From NCBI GenBank assembly GCA_003660235.1, contig QGON01000067.1, forward strand, positions 1 through 64,000: 64,000 nucleotides of DNA, read 5' to 3'. Source of the stretch: a bacterium endosymbiont of Escarpia laminata (GTDB lineage Bacteria; Pseudomonadota; Gammaproteobacteria; Chromatiales; Chromatiaceae). Below, piece after piece: positions 10,701-18,738 of this stretch (its first letter is position 1; each line of letters starts with the position of its first letter). The translations under genes were made by a program, and so were the position numbers. Below the pieces are notes generated by a model that was not told the DNA's origin, did no database searches, and worked only from the letters and a program-made list of their open reading frames with translations.

Positions 10701-10849
10701 GCCGCGAGACGGCGGCCGAAGGCGATGAGCTGATCGCGGTCCCGGCCATCAATGGCCAGTTTGTGCGGCGGCAACGCCGGGGCCTGCCGTTCCGACTGGC
10801 TAGTGCCCTGATGCTCCAGGGGATAGGGTTTCTGAATCGGGCGTTTCAT
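7748..10849 (-). CDS. eCIS baseplate J/gp47-like protein (Afp11-like)
   Basis: At 1033 residues this is the larger of the two wedge proteins. Near the C-terminus it carries ESDPAFYTRVSERLRHKQRA followed by VTLWDYERLVLQAFPELYRVKC, which is typical of the baseplate-J (gp6-like) fold. The start overlaps the gp25-like gene by four bases (ATGA) and its own stop overlaps the next baseplate start, so gp25, Afp11-like and Afp12-like genes form a tightly coupled translational unit. No signal peptide or membrane segment is present. The long N-terminal part (about residues 30-600) resembles no enzyme I know and probably forms the particle-specific wedge arms. Confidence 0.75.
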   Translation of the reverse strand: MKRPIQKPYPLEHQGTSQSERQAPALPPHKLAIDGRDRDQLIAFGRRLAAHIRFATPFGNEGNWSPLFELLENPDRLAERHDAPPQAALFLAFIKLFEKAQGELNRLSKSHLDYYYRKLLQLAPKPAQADHVNLLFEARPKRDQVTVATGTVFTAGDLRYATDRNVWINRTTIEHLCSLYREPASGQLHFALQSNSLDGLGTALPKDQPAWPAFGHSGIPKATVGFALASPLLQLSAGKRTITASLRLELGDEDPPLNEAAKSLLIEFSGEKGWLGPFSPQSVEITESSDNWQLQFVVVLNAETEAVTAYDAEVLDGGFVTTLPLMKVSVSPETPALREWLEQHDLVDMQLQTKVENAGELVAENDLGRLDTGKPFLPFGPAPKAGSTFAVASPEMLNKQVTSFSLNLNWKGVPAKRLSDHYSAYRFNSSGQPCGTNECIRRINSNNAFSAQLILEREDSSRIERKVKLFNNSDATQPQTLTSDEPPARLIPLTGLAYFYMPLQTRSSFSALPWAGFNMISSFSLLPLNLIARKAATPSIKELQGVNRPGYIKLRLDRDFLHQDYPIVLAKSMATDSGMAIPNPPYTPELESVQLTYEAQTGWVDPTDENAAAYIGAEIRLYQTTPFGQREVHGFLQSQLDDTIEDKVRLLPDSSPEGQLFIGLKEQPDAAFLDLLIQVDEGSANPQKEIETVTWSLLESDHWRDLTEGEILFDESNGLLTSGILRVNIPARPPQTNHWMPQGLTWLRARVENNSDAVCHLIDLHPQAASARLLDAGKNPPHLTSSLPPKSIGKPVKSLDGIKGASQPYASICGQARESDPAFYTRVSERLRHKQRAVTLWDYERLVLQAFPELYRVKCLPHLPGPGHVSLVVIPDIRQRKAYDPLQPRIDKDTESRIDKLLAALNSPFASAKVFNPDYEKIRLDIAVAFKPEYPFGAASQALQKVLQQHLAPWTGDATTMPAFGGRIHKSMLLAFIMDQPSVDYVQQLKLYHLPTEETPEVDRDEVVSQNPKAILTSHHQHTIRDAASGGSA

Positions 10850-11259
10850 CTCAGGTCAGTCCCCTCCTGTTTGTAGAAGGGATAGACCATGTTGCGGCGG
10901 GCATTGGTGGCGCGGACACGGAACTCGATCTCGATCAACACCAGCCCTTCGTTATCATCGGAGCCCGCAAGCGATATGCGCTCCACATCGATGCGGGGTT
11001 CGTGGTAGAGGATTGCCGTGGCGATCAGATCGGTCATAAAGGTTTTCAGGCCGGTATCGAGAGGCTCGAAGAGCATGCGATCCAGGTTGCAGCCAAAATC
11101 GGGACGCAGCAGCCGTTCGCCGGGACGCGTGGAGAGCAGGACTTCAAGACTGCTCTCGATGTCCGCCTCGTCACTCAGCATGTGCAGGGTCTTGCCGCCC
11201 TCCCCGAAGGTGGGTGGGAAGCCCCAACCTCTGCCCAGAAAATCCCTGTCGTCGTCCAT
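10846..11259 (-). CDS. GPW/gp25 baseplate wedge protein (Afp9-like)
   Basis: The 137-residue length is typical of the gp25 family. The sequence contains DIESSLEVLLSTRPGERLLR followed by PDFGCNLDRMLFEPLD, the conserved core of gp25-like proteins including the E-R-L-(L/M)-R-P-x-F-G motif that connects sheath to baseplate. It starts 10 bp after the PAAR gene stop and its 3' end overlaps the Afp11-like gene. gp25 proteins initiate sheath polymerisation at the baseplate. The assignment is secure because motif, length and position agree. Confidence 0.9.
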   Translation of the reverse strand: MDDDRDFLGRGWGFPPTFGEGGKTLHMLSDEADIESSLEVLLSTRPGERLLRPDFGCNLDRMLFEPLDTGLKTFMTDLIATAILYHEPRIDVERISLAGSDDNEGLVLIEIEFRVRATNARRNMVYPFYKQEGTDLR

Positions 11260-11269
11260 TATGTGCTTC

Positions 11270-11575
11270 CTATCCGATCATCACTGTTGGCGCGCCCAGC
11301 ACGATGCTGCCGCCGTGGGCGGTGGAGTCACCCTGACGGGCCGCTGGAGCGCCGCCGATAAACACCGTGGCCGAGCCTGCGGCGATGGTGTCCGGCGGGC
11401 CCACACACACTGCCATGTCACCCACCCGAGCCGCCGGCAAGCCCGCGATCATCACGGTGGGCGCCCCCGCCGGCAGGATGGGGCCGCCGACATGAGGCAC
11501 GGTCCCGGTCACCAGGGGACAGACGTGCATATCGCTGACTCTTGCGGCTGGGGGCATTGGAATGCATCGCCTCAA
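11270..11575 (-). CDS. PAAR-type spike tip protein (Afp10-like)
   Basis: The 101-residue product is almost entirely a PAAR domain, with two blocks of the form PAARVSDMHVCP and PAARVGDMAVCVGP and the Gly/Pro/Ala/Val-rich turns typical of the sharp metal-capped tip on VgrG trimers. It lies between the VgrG-like gene and gp25, the usual order. An internal start six residues further in (MPPAARVSD) would match the family's usual beginning and is a plausible alternative at 11557. The palindromic repeat at 11577-11646 directly precedes the gene, so its ribosome-binding context has been altered. No toxin extension is fused to the domain. Confidence 0.9.
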   Translation of the reverse strand: MRRCIPMPPAARVSDMHVCPLVTGTVPHVGGPILPAGAPTVMIAGLPAARVGDMAVCVGPPDTIAAGSATVFIGGAPAARQGDSTAHGGSIVLGAPTVMIG

Positions 11576-11576
11576 C

Positions 11577-11646
11577 GTAGGTCGGGTTAGCGCAGCGTAA
11601 CCCGACAGGTTTTTGATTTTGTTGGGTTACGCTGCGCTAACCCAAT
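11577..11646. repeat. Double palindromic intergenic repeat (GGGTTACGCTGCGCTAACCC type)
   Basis: Two copies of a self-complementary segment, GTCGGGTTAGCGCAGCGTAA at 11581-11600 continuing into CCCGAC, and GTTGGGTTACGCTGCGCTAA at 11621-11640 continuing into CCCAAT, face each other across a T-rich spacer. Such GTAGGTYGGGTTA...TAACCCRAC repeats are widespread dispersed repeats in proteobacteria. It is inserted between the vgrG-like and PAAR genes of the eCIS operon. A related sequence occurs at 25177-25262. Confidence 0.9.
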
Positions 11647-11654
11647 CCACATAC

Positions 11655-13400
11655 TCAGTTGATCATGACCATTGAACCCTTCACCGTGGCGGTTCCACTG
11701 CTGCTCAGTTCGGCGCTGGCGCCACCTTCGGCCTTGAGTGCCGCACTGGCCTTGATATTGATGTTTGTACCTTCCAGGTTGATGTCACCGGAGGCCTTGA
11801 TCTGAATATCACTGGCGGATTCGAGCAGGATGCCGTCGCTGCTGAAGGTTGTTTTGTTGTTGCTTTCATCGACGATCTCAATGGCGCCGTTTTCGTCATC
11901 GATGAAAATTTTGTTGCCGTTCGGAGTCTCCAGAAGAATCGACTTTTTGTCGTCGTCAAAGACCAGTTTCATCCCCTCCCGGGAGTGGTAGCCCTTGAGT
12001 TTGTTCTCCTCCTCCGCCTCTTCCGGGGGGGGCTTGGCGCTGGAGTGGAGCATGCCGAGGATCACCGGGTGTCTCGGGTCGTCGTTGAGAAAACCCACCA
12101 ACACCTCGTCATCGACCTCGGGGCGAAAAAAGGTACCGCGGCTCTCACCGGCATCCAGGGTGGCCTGGCGCGCCCAGACGCCGTCTGCCTGGCCGTCCAT
12201 CGCCGGCAGGCGCACCTGAATGCGGTGCTCTCCGAGAGGGTCACCTGCGATTTGCGAGACCACTCCGATCTGCAGACCGCAGACCGCCGGCGTCAGTCCT
12301 GCCGCGGGAGGGGCATCCATTTCGAAGGCTTCGCTGAAGGCCCGGCTGTCGAGACCGAACTGGAAGTCGGTGATCCAGCTGCCTTCGCTCACCCGGTGGC
12401 GTACCCCGGAGACAAAGACCGGGCCGTTGAATCTTGCCCCCAATCCCTGCAGGTCGATGAGTGCGGCGGGTTTTACCTGAGCGTGTCCCTGGCAGCTTGC
12501 CCGGCCCCGGATCTTGGCCAGCCGGTGGCGCAGCAGACGGGCGTCGCTGAAGGTCTGCAGTTCTTCCTGACCCACGGCGCCGCTGTGTTCATTATGGCGG
12601 CCCTGCTCAAGGACTCCGGCCAGTTCATCGCCGCTGAGGTTGCCGGGTTCGGTGAAACTGGTTGATGTGCTGGTGACCTCGATGCGTTCCTGACCAGCGG
12701 CGTCCCAGCCTGTGGCAGTGACCTCGGTGGCCTGTTCGCGGGCGTCGATCTCTGCATCGAAATCCAGCAGCGTGGCGCCGAAGAGGAGCCCTGTCTCGGG
12801 GGAGCCTGTCAGCCCAGGTTTGGCCGCGGTGAGTGTTCCCGCTTCAAGCGTGCAGAGCAGGCCGTTGGCCTCCATGCGGCTGAGCAGAAAATCCCAGTCG
12901 GTGGCCTGATACTGCACAAGATGGGGATGGGTGATGCTGGTCGTCTCGATATTGGATTCGATGTCGTGATCCCCTAGCAGCTCGGCGGCAACATCACTGT
13001 CGCTCATCTCCTCGAAATAGCGGCTGCGTCGTTCCAGGGTCATGCGGATGGCGGCATCACGGCACTCCAGGATCAGATTGCTGCCGCCGTTGGTGCGGCC
13101 GCGGATCGAATGTTTCACCACGATCCCCTGGAATACGCTCTCCTGTTCGGAACGGTAGCCGAGTTGGATCTCGATGGTCTGGCCGGGAACAAAGTGTTCT
13201 GATTCACTGATGGCGAAGGTCTCGCTGGCCGGGTCGCCATCCGCCAGGGTGATGCGCGCCGTGGGGATGCGGTTGATCTCACTGCTGACCAGGACGGAGA
13301 GCACCTGAAATTGACGCGGCAAAACCTCACCGCCCGCCGTTATGGTGGTGGTGACCAGATCTGATGCGCGGGGCAGAGGCAGCTGTCGTTCACGAGGCAT
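11655..13400 (-). CDS. VgrG/gp27-gp5-like spike protein (Afp8-like)
   Basis: The 581-residue protein has an N-terminal gp27-like part (about residues 1-350, with IPTARITLADGD near residue 45 and WDFLLSRMEANGL near residue 170), an OB-fold gp5 part around residues 385-470 (DPLGEHRIQVRLPAMDG, then a DDEVLVGFLNDDPRHPVILG type turn), and a C-terminal Ser/Gly/Lys-rich beta-helix needle. This is the usual architecture of eCIS spike proteins, which trimerise under the inner tube and are capped by PAAR. The gene is three bases downstream of the LysM gene stop. The C-terminal end carries no effector domain. Confidence 0.88.
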   Translation of the reverse strand: MPRERQLPLPRASDLVTTTITAGGEVLPRQFQVLSVLVSSEINRIPTARITLADGDPASETFAISESEHFVPGQTIEIQLGYRSEQESVFQGIVVKHSIRGRTNGGSNLILECRDAAIRMTLERRSRYFEEMSDSDVAAELLGDHDIESNIETTSITHPHLVQYQATDWDFLLSRMEANGLLCTLEAGTLTAAKPGLTGSPETGLLFGATLLDFDAEIDAREQATEVTATGWDAAGQERIEVTSTSTSFTEPGNLSGDELAGVLEQGRHNEHSGAVGQEELQTFSDARLLRHRLAKIRGRASCQGHAQVKPAALIDLQGLGARFNGPVFVSGVRHRVSEGSWITDFQFGLDSRAFSEAFEMDAPPAAGLTPAVCGLQIGVVSQIAGDPLGEHRIQVRLPAMDGQADGVWARQATLDAGESRGTFFRPEVDDEVLVGFLNDDPRHPVILGMLHSSAKPPPEEAEEENKLKGYHSREGMKLVFDDDKKSILLETPNGNKIFIDDENGAIEIVDESNNKTTFSSDGILLESASDIQIKASGDINLEGTNINIKASAALKAEGGASAELSSSGTATVKGSMVMIN

Positions 13401-13403
13401 CGG

Positions 13404-14102
13404 TTATCTCTCCAGCTTCGGGAATCGCAGTCGCTGGCCGGTCTGCAGTTGCCGGAAGTCAACCAGATTGTTGGCATCGGCCACCTCCAGGTAGAGGCTG
13501 GAATCTCCATAGATTTCGTGGCAGAGGCGGGGCAGAGTGTCGCCGTCACGCACGATGCGCAGGTGGGTGAGGTCGGGGGATTGGGCATTCTCCCGGGCGG
13601 CCCGCAGGTCGTCCTCCACGAAGCCTTTGAATTTCGCCCTTGCCACGGCGCGGATCGGCGTGCCGTCGGGTTTGAACAACTTGAAGGTGATCTCCATCTC
13701 GCTGAGGCTGCCCTTGAAGAGCAGGGTACCCCAGCTGAGTTTGATGTGGCGTGGCTGGTGGGTGTCGCCGTCGTAGTTGAGTACCACCTCCTTGAAGTGC
13801 TCAATCGCATCGACCACGCCGTCGCCCTTCAGGTAACGGTTGCTGAAAGACTCCGAGAGGCTGCTTGGAATGGCCCCGGTGCTGTCGAAGAGAAACTCAA
13901 AATCCATCTCCTCGGGCAGAATCTTGTTGAAACGGGGGGGAGCGGCGCTGGTGCCTGAGGCCTGCTGCTCGTCGCGCTCGATCTTGTATTTGAAGGAGTA
14001 ACTCTCCGGGTTGATCTGCACCACGAAAGTGCCGTCCGCCACCTCTTCCGAGAATTGCGGATCGCTGTAGGCGATGAGGCGCATTTTTTCCAGTTGTCCC
14101 AC
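13404..14102 (-). CDS. eCIS tube-baseplate adaptor with C-terminal LysM domain (Afp7-like)
   Basis: The 232-residue protein starts with an N-terminal region containing FVVQINPESYSFKYKIE, typical of contractile injection system tube/hub adaptor proteins. It ends with a LysM-like module (DTLPRLCHEIYGDSSLYLEV, then ANNLVDFRQLQTGQRLRFP). In phage-like systems LysM hub proteins sit between tube and spike. It lies between the DUF5908-type mini-gene (start one base before this gene in the reading direction) and the spike gene, exactly as afp6-afp7-afp8. Confidence 0.85.
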   Translation of the reverse strand: MGQLEKMRLIAYSDPQFSEEVADGTFVVQINPESYSFKYKIERDEQQASGTSAAPPRFNKILPEEMDFEFLFDSTGAIPSSLSESFSNRYLKGDGVVDAIEHFKEVVLNYDGDTHQPRHIKLSWGTLLFKGSLSEMEITFKLFKPDGTPIRAVARAKFKGFVEDDLRAARENAQSPDLTHLRIVRDGDTLPRLCHEIYGDSSLYLEVADANNLVDFRQLQTGQRLRFPKLER

Positions 14103-14103
14103 G

Positions 14104-14274
14104 CTAACGCTCCTCCCGTTCCTGCAGTATCTGCATGATCCGTTCGACGCACTCGGCGATCAGTGCCTCTTTATCCTCGGGGGCTGGCCGGGTGCCGCTA
14201 CTGCTGCCCTCCCGGCGCTGTTCCTGCCCGCCGATTTCGGCACGAATTACCAGTTCTCTGATCTCTACCGGCAT
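14104..14274 (-). CDS. DUF5908-type small eCIS protein (56 aa, Afp6-like)
   Basis: The start ATG is at 14274-14272 and the TAG stop at 14106-14104. The product begins MPVEIRELVIRAEI and ends with a short amphipathic helix (CVERIMQILQEREER), which matches the DUF5908 family (MPIEIRELVI...) that lies between the second tube protein and the LysM protein in many eCIS clusters. The gap to the preceding tube gene is 6 bp and to the LysM gene one base. The role is unknown in the family; a particle-assembly accessory is the usual guess. Confidence 0.85.
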   Translation of the reverse strand: MPVEIRELVIRAEIGGQEQRREGSSSGTRPAPEDKEALIAECVERIMQILQEREER

Positions 14275-14280
14275 CTGGCA

Positions 14281-14721
14281 CTAATCTCTCGTAAAGTAGA
14301 GGTACTGGAGATCCAGTGTCTCGATGGTCAGTTCATTGTTCATGGCGTTGAAATCCGAGACGGACCACTTCTTCGGCCAAGCGTGGAAGATGTTCCAACT
14401 CATCACCGGCTCGTGTTTTTCGTTGAGCAGGGTGATCAGTATGTCGACCGGCTTGATCTCCAGGGTCTGCATGGTCCGGTTGCACCAGTCAATGAGATCG
14501 GAGTTACGCATCATGCCCCGTTTCAGACTCAGCGTGCCGTAGCTGGTCTTGGTGGGCAGGATGTACTCGAAGCGGTTTTCACCACCCTCTTTGATGGTCT
14601 CTGTCTCCATGCTGACCTCCAGGCCTCCAATGGTTTGGAAACGGCTGTCATTAGCGCCGAAATCGACGCTGATGAATTCGACCTGGAAGTGGAACCCGGG
14701 ATAGAAGTCGTACTCCGACAT
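14281..14721 (-). CDS. Inner tube protein 2 (Afp5-like)
   Basis: The 146-residue protein belongs to the T4 gp19/Hcp-like tail tube family. It contains FHFQVEFISVD, then a GGLEVSMETE segment, LKRGMMRNSDLIDWCN and a C-terminal EPVMSWNIFHAWPKKWSV. The same layout is found in the next gene upstream (about one third identity by eye), so the two are paralogues. In AFP, Afp5 forms the first tube layer against the baseplate, while Afp1 builds most of the tube; position next to the DUF5908 and LysM genes favours the Afp5 role here. Confidence 0.88.
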   Translation of the reverse strand: MSEYDFYPGFHFQVEFISVDFGANDSRFQTIGGLEVSMETETIKEGGENRFEYILPTKTSYGTLSLKRGMMRNSDLIDWCNRTMQTLEIKPVDILITLLNEKHEPVMSWNIFHAWPKKWSVSDFNAMNNELTIETLDLQYLYFTRD

Positions 14722-14737
14722 ATTGGTCTGTCCCGGA

Positions 14738-15172
14738 CTATTCGTTCTCGATCACCAGACCTTCGTGGACAAGCTCCATGGTTTCGATTGCCACTTCGTT
14801 GCCGTCAGCCTTCAGGTCGGTTGCCGTCACCTTGGATGGCCAGGCGTTCTTAACCTTCCACACCACCACCGGTTCATGGTTTTCGTTGAGCAGGCTGATC
14901 ACCAGATCCCGCCGCTCCACGGTCTGCAACTTGGCGGTATCCTTCCACCAGTTGAAGAACTCGTTGTCACTGGCGAAGGTGCCCCTTTTCAGGGTGATGT
15001 TGCTGTACTTTTTCAGACCCGGCATGCGGATCTTACTGAACTCAGGACTCATGCCGTGCCGGTATTCGATCATCTCGGTCTCGACCTCAAGGCCGGAGAC
15101 CTCGCTGAAACCGACGCTGGAACCGCCCCACTCGACCACAAAGTGGAATTTTGCGAGAGGATAATTTGCCAT
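14738..15172 (-). CDS. Inner tube protein 1 (Afp1-like)
   Basis: At 144 residues it has the tail tube layout: FHFVVEWGGSSVGFSEVSGL, then EVETEMIEYRHGMSPEFSK, LKRGTFASDNEFFNWWKDT and EPVVVWKVKNAWPSKVTAT. It is the first tube gene after the sheath gene (gap of 75 bp), the place of the major tube subunit. The gap between sheath and tube genes is longer than the other gaps in the cluster and may hold an internal ribosome-binding or processing site that raises tube expression; that is an inference. Confidence 0.9.
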   Translation of the reverse strand: MANYPLAKFHFVVEWGGSSVGFSEVSGLEVETEMIEYRHGMSPEFSKIRMPGLKKYSNITLKRGTFASDNEFFNWWKDTAKLQTVERRDLVISLLNENHEPVVVWKVKNAWPSKVTATDLKADGNEVAIETMELVHEGLVIENE

Positions 15173-15247
15173 GACTGTACCTCGTATCCGTTAGCGGGTG
15201 CAGACCGTTGGTCTGCGCATCTCTGTTTCCCTGTAAAAAAACATTTG

Positions 15248-17410
15248 TCAGGAGACCTGCATCTTGTGGGAGAAACGCAGGATGATGAACTCTGCGGGTC
15301 GAACCGCTGCCATGCCGATCTCAACGATCAATTTGCCTTCATTGATATCCTGCGCCGTCATGGTCTGTCCCAGGCCAACGTTGACGAAGAAGGCATCGTC
15401 GGGCACCGCGCCGGCGAGGGCGCCATTGCGCCACTGAATCAGCAGAAAGTTCTCGATCATGCCCCTGACCTTGACCCAGGTGTTCTTGTCGTTGGGTTCA
15501 AAGACGAAACGGGATGAGGCCTTCTTGACCGACTCCTCGACCATGTTGAAGAAGCGCCGCACATTGATGTAGCGCCACTCGTTGCTGTTGCCGTCGAGGG
15601 TGCGGGCGCCCCAGACCAGGATCCCCTTGCCGATGAAGGGGCGGATGATGTTGACCGATTTGCCGGCTACCGTGTCCACGTTATAGTCGGCCTGCTCCGC
15701 ATGGGTGACGACTTCGGAGACGCCCTTGACGCTGGAGAGGCTGACATTGGCAGGGGCCTTGTGTACGCCGCGGTTGGCATCCACCGCCGCATAGGCACCG
15801 GCGATAGCAGCGCTTGGGGGTAGCTCGGTAACCGCATTGGCGACCCGGCTGATCAGGTTGCGCAGTAGCGGAAAACCGTCCACCAGGGTTTCGTGATAGC
15901 TGTTTTCCAGGGCACGGGTCTCGGCCTTGACGCCGGCAACCGCTTCATCCACCGATTTGAATACCTTACTCACCAGGCGTGCGCCGCTCTCCATGTTTTT
16001 GCCGCGCTTTTTATTCGCCTCCTCGTCGACAGCCGGTCCGGCGGCACCTTCCGGATAGATGGAAGTGAGTTCGAAGGCCGGCAGATCACCTTTGGCAAAG
16101 GCGTTGTCTCCGCCCTGCGTCCATGCGGCAGCAGTCATCCCGGCACTGTGGGCTGCGAAGTAGTCTTCATGCTCGTCGACATTGCCGTCTGCGTCGGCAT
16201 CCTCGCCTGTGGCGATGAATAGCCCGGCGCCTCTGGTGTAGTTGTTGAGCGTCTGCATCTGGTAAAAGAGACTGTTTTTAATCAGCGTCTGGGCGTAGTC
16301 CGTAAGGAAGGTGGTGCCGTCCGGGTCGAAGGGGGCATCAGGGTCGCCCGGATCTGCCGCCACGCGCTGACTGAAATCGGTGTCGGCCTTGGCGACCTCA
16401 TCCAGTATGGCGTTCACCAGGTTGTAGATGTAGTCGAACAGCGCCTGATAGGCATCTTGTACCGGACCGATCGGGTTGGCTGTTGTGTCAGCGTTAAAGG
16501 TGGCGAGTGCATTACGAAAGTCGTTGTATTTTGCCTGATAGCCGGCATCCACTGATTCTGCATCGGCGGTGTTGTCGGCAAGAAATTTCTTTAATCCGGC
16601 AGTGGCATCGTCGAACAGACGATCTGTGTCGGCGGAGGCTCGGGTCAGACGGCTGATGGCCTGCTGAGTGTCATCGTCCTCGGTCAGATTGCTGAGGCTG
16701 ACAGGATTGCCGAGCTTAAAGAGATGATCCGTCAACTGACGGACTTTTACCGTCTTGCTCAGGTTAGTCTTCAGCCAGGGTCCGTAGGCGGCGCCATACT
16801 TGAGATTCTGCATGCCGACCTTGTTGCGGAAGTCGGCGATGCTGTCGCGCAGATCCATACTGACGCTGTTCTCCTGCAGCAGATCGAGAATGGCGAAACG
16901 GTCCTTCAGATCACCGCTCTGTTTCAGCGCCTCCTGCTGCAGGGTGTAGAACTTGTCGTCCTTCAGTTGCACCGCATCGGGCATTACCAGAAGGGTCGGT
17001 TCATCCTCGCGGGCGACGGCGGCGAGCCCGGCGCTGAGACGATCCTTATTGATAGTGTCGTTGTAGTCGCCGGTCGAGACGATGTAGCACTTGCTGCCGC
17101 CGTTGGCGAAGAAGAGCCGCATGCTGTCGTAGAGCAGAAAGGTGGCTGTGAGGCTGGCGCTGGTGATGCTGTTGTTGGCGTCCAGGTTCACCTGGTCAAC
17201 CGTGACATCGGGGGCACCGCCGAACAGTTCCTGAAAGTCGGCCAGTGAGCGGATGAGTTCGGGTTTGTCACGCAGGGATTCACCCCGCTTTTCCGCCATC
17301 TGCGTGTAGCCGATAAAGGCGGGAACAGCGGTTTCCACCTGTGCGACAGAGGGTGGGAAGAGAGATATCTCTTCGGTGTAGACGCCGGGGGTTTTGACTA
17401 CGAGTGCCAT
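15248..17410 (-). CDS. Contractile sheath protein
   Basis: The 720-residue protein starts MALVVKTPGVYTEEISLFPP followed by VETAVPAFIGYT, the classical sheath N-terminus. The C-terminus has RRFFNMVEESVKKASSRFVF, then QWRNGALAGAVPDDAFFVN and RPAEFIILRFSHK, the conserved handshake-forming sheath domain. It is longer than the 350-450 residues of short sheaths, with a variable insertion of about residues 200-450 rich in Asp/Ala, likely exposed on the particle surface. Only one sheath gene is present, whereas AFP and PVC carry three. Confidence 0.93.
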   Translation of the reverse strand: MALVVKTPGVYTEEISLFPPSVAQVETAVPAFIGYTQMAEKRGESLRDKPELIRSLADFQELFGGAPDVTVDQVNLDANNSITSASLTATFLLYDSMRLFFANGGSKCYIVSTGDYNDTINKDRLSAGLAAVAREDEPTLLVMPDAVQLKDDKFYTLQQEALKQSGDLKDRFAILDLLQENSVSMDLRDSIADFRNKVGMQNLKYGAAYGPWLKTNLSKTVKVRQLTDHLFKLGNPVSLSNLTEDDDTQQAISRLTRASADTDRLFDDATAGLKKFLADNTADAESVDAGYQAKYNDFRNALATFNADTTANPIGPVQDAYQALFDYIYNLVNAILDEVAKADTDFSQRVAADPGDPDAPFDPDGTTFLTDYAQTLIKNSLFYQMQTLNNYTRGAGLFIATGEDADADGNVDEHEDYFAAHSAGMTAAAWTQGGDNAFAKGDLPAFELTSIYPEGAAGPAVDEEANKKRGKNMESGARLVSKVFKSVDEAVAGVKAETRALENSYHETLVDGFPLLRNLISRVANAVTELPPSAAIAGAYAAVDANRGVHKAPANVSLSSVKGVSEVVTHAEQADYNVDTVAGKSVNIIRPFIGKGILVWGARTLDGNSNEWRYINVRRFFNMVEESVKKASSRFVFEPNDKNTWVKVRGMIENFLLIQWRNGALAGAVPDDAFFVNVGLGQTMTAQDINEGKLIVEIGMAAVRPAEFIILRFSHKMQVS

Positions 17411-17420
17411 GGTGGTCTCC

Positions 17421-18734
17421 CTAACTGGTCAAAAAAATGTCCGAAAAGACTCTGCCGTCTTCTGGATGGATCGAATGGGTGTCAGTGGGATTAGGCAGAT
17501 ACTGACTGGTGTCGTTGCGGAGCAGGGGGATAAACCCCCTGGTCAGCGGTTGTGCGTTGCTGGTGATCAACCGGCTGGGCGTTGTGCCTGCTTCCACGGT
17601 GAGGCCATCGCCGGGAGTCGCAATCAGGTCATCACTCAGCGGTTTGGGGAACTGGTAGCGCCAGTAGGTGGCGCGGTTGATGAAGTTAATGAGGTAGTCG
17701 GGTGACTGCAGAACCCCGTCGCCATCCAGTAATCGATAATCATCGGTGGTGGCTTCCAGTTCGATCAGGCCGAACAGCTGCAGGCGGTAGCGGCCGGATT
17801 TGAGACCGGCCAGGTCGACGGTAATTTCGTTTCGTTCGCTGTCCCCATCGTAGGTTTCCTCTAACAGCATCTGTGCGTCGAGGTCGAATACCCGTAGTTT
17901 CAGGTAGTGCTGAGGATTGTCCAGGGCAATGGAGAGGTGGTTGGGATAAAGCAGTAGCCAGTCATCACGGCTGACGCCTTGCAGCAGAGGACTGTACTGG
18001 CGTAACCAGTGGTCAGAATTGGCGAAATCGCCGCTGGGGTCGTCGATTTGCGATACATAGACACTGCCGCTGTGGATAACGTGATCTCCCGTGGCCACTT
18101 CACCCGCAGGGATTGGACCGCTCTCATAGACCTTATAGGGGGGGGAAGTCTGCCAGTCTTCGATGTCGAAAGTGTCACCGGCTTCGATTTTGTCGGGCGC
18201 GCTGAGCCGCTGTTGCGGATCGAGTGGGTCGTCAATCAGCAGGTCACCCGGCTGGTACTGAACGGCATCACTGAAACCCTGCAACGGTCGGGACAGGTGC
18301 AGGCTGTTCTGTTCCGGGTTATCAGCATCGTTTGAGAAGTGGTAGATCCCCCCTTGCAGTTTGTCGAGGGGCAGATTGGTAAAGTCGAGGAAATGGGGGT
18401 TTTTCAGCCGTAGTGAGAAACGCAGTTTGAAGCCCGCTTCCAGTCCCGCTGCGAAAACCGGCTCACCGCTGTCGGGATCCCGGCTGACCGGTGCAGCGAC
18501 GAGAAAGCCGTCTTCGGTCTGGCGGTAGACCAGCCGGTATCGGTTGATCAGCAGCCGGCTGTCGGCGGTGGGTTGGATCTCCAGATCCTGATGGATGTCG
18601 GCCTGATCCTGGATTCTCTGTCGTGCATTTGCACTGAGAGATTCAAAACACTCCTGGCCGCGATCGAAGTAGTAGCCGTGGCGAAAATGGACGGTGCAGA
18701 GCGGGCGATATTCGATGCCTACCGTCTCGCTCAT
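17421..18734 (-). CDS. Conserved eCIS-associated protein of unknown function (437 aa)
   Basis: I do not recognise an enzymatic domain. The protein starts with ETVGIEYRPLCTVHFRHGYY and is rich in beta-prone segments, with repeated Tyr/Leu/Arg-rich strands (LLINRYRLVYRQTEDGFLV). It lacks a signal peptide and membrane helices. The gene lies 10 bp upstream of the sheath gene and 4 bp after the DUF4255 gene, so it is probably made with the particle. It has no counterpart in the 18-gene antifeeding prophage cluster as I know it. An accessory structural role, for example a cap or an exterior decoration, is possible. Confidence 0.5.
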   Translation of the reverse strand: MSETVGIEYRPLCTVHFRHGYYFDRGQECFESLSANARQRIQDQADIHQDLEIQPTADSRLLINRYRLVYRQTEDGFLVAAPVSRDPDSGEPVFAAGLEAGFKLRFSLRLKNPHFLDFTNLPLDKLQGGIYHFSNDADNPEQNSLHLSRPLQGFSDAVQYQPGDLLIDDPLDPQQRLSAPDKIEAGDTFDIEDWQTSPPYKVYESGPIPAGEVATGDHVIHSGSVYVSQIDDPSGDFANSDHWLRQYSPLLQGVSRDDWLLLYPNHLSIALDNPQHYLKLRVFDLDAQMLLEETYDGDSERNEITVDLAGLKSGRYRLQLFGLIELEATTDDYRLLDGDGVLQSPDYLINFINRATYWRYQFPKPLSDDLIATPGDGLTVEAGTTPSRLITSNAQPLTRGFIPLLRNDTSQYLPNPTDTHSIHPEDGRVFSDIFLTS

Positions 18735-18738
18735 GGCC

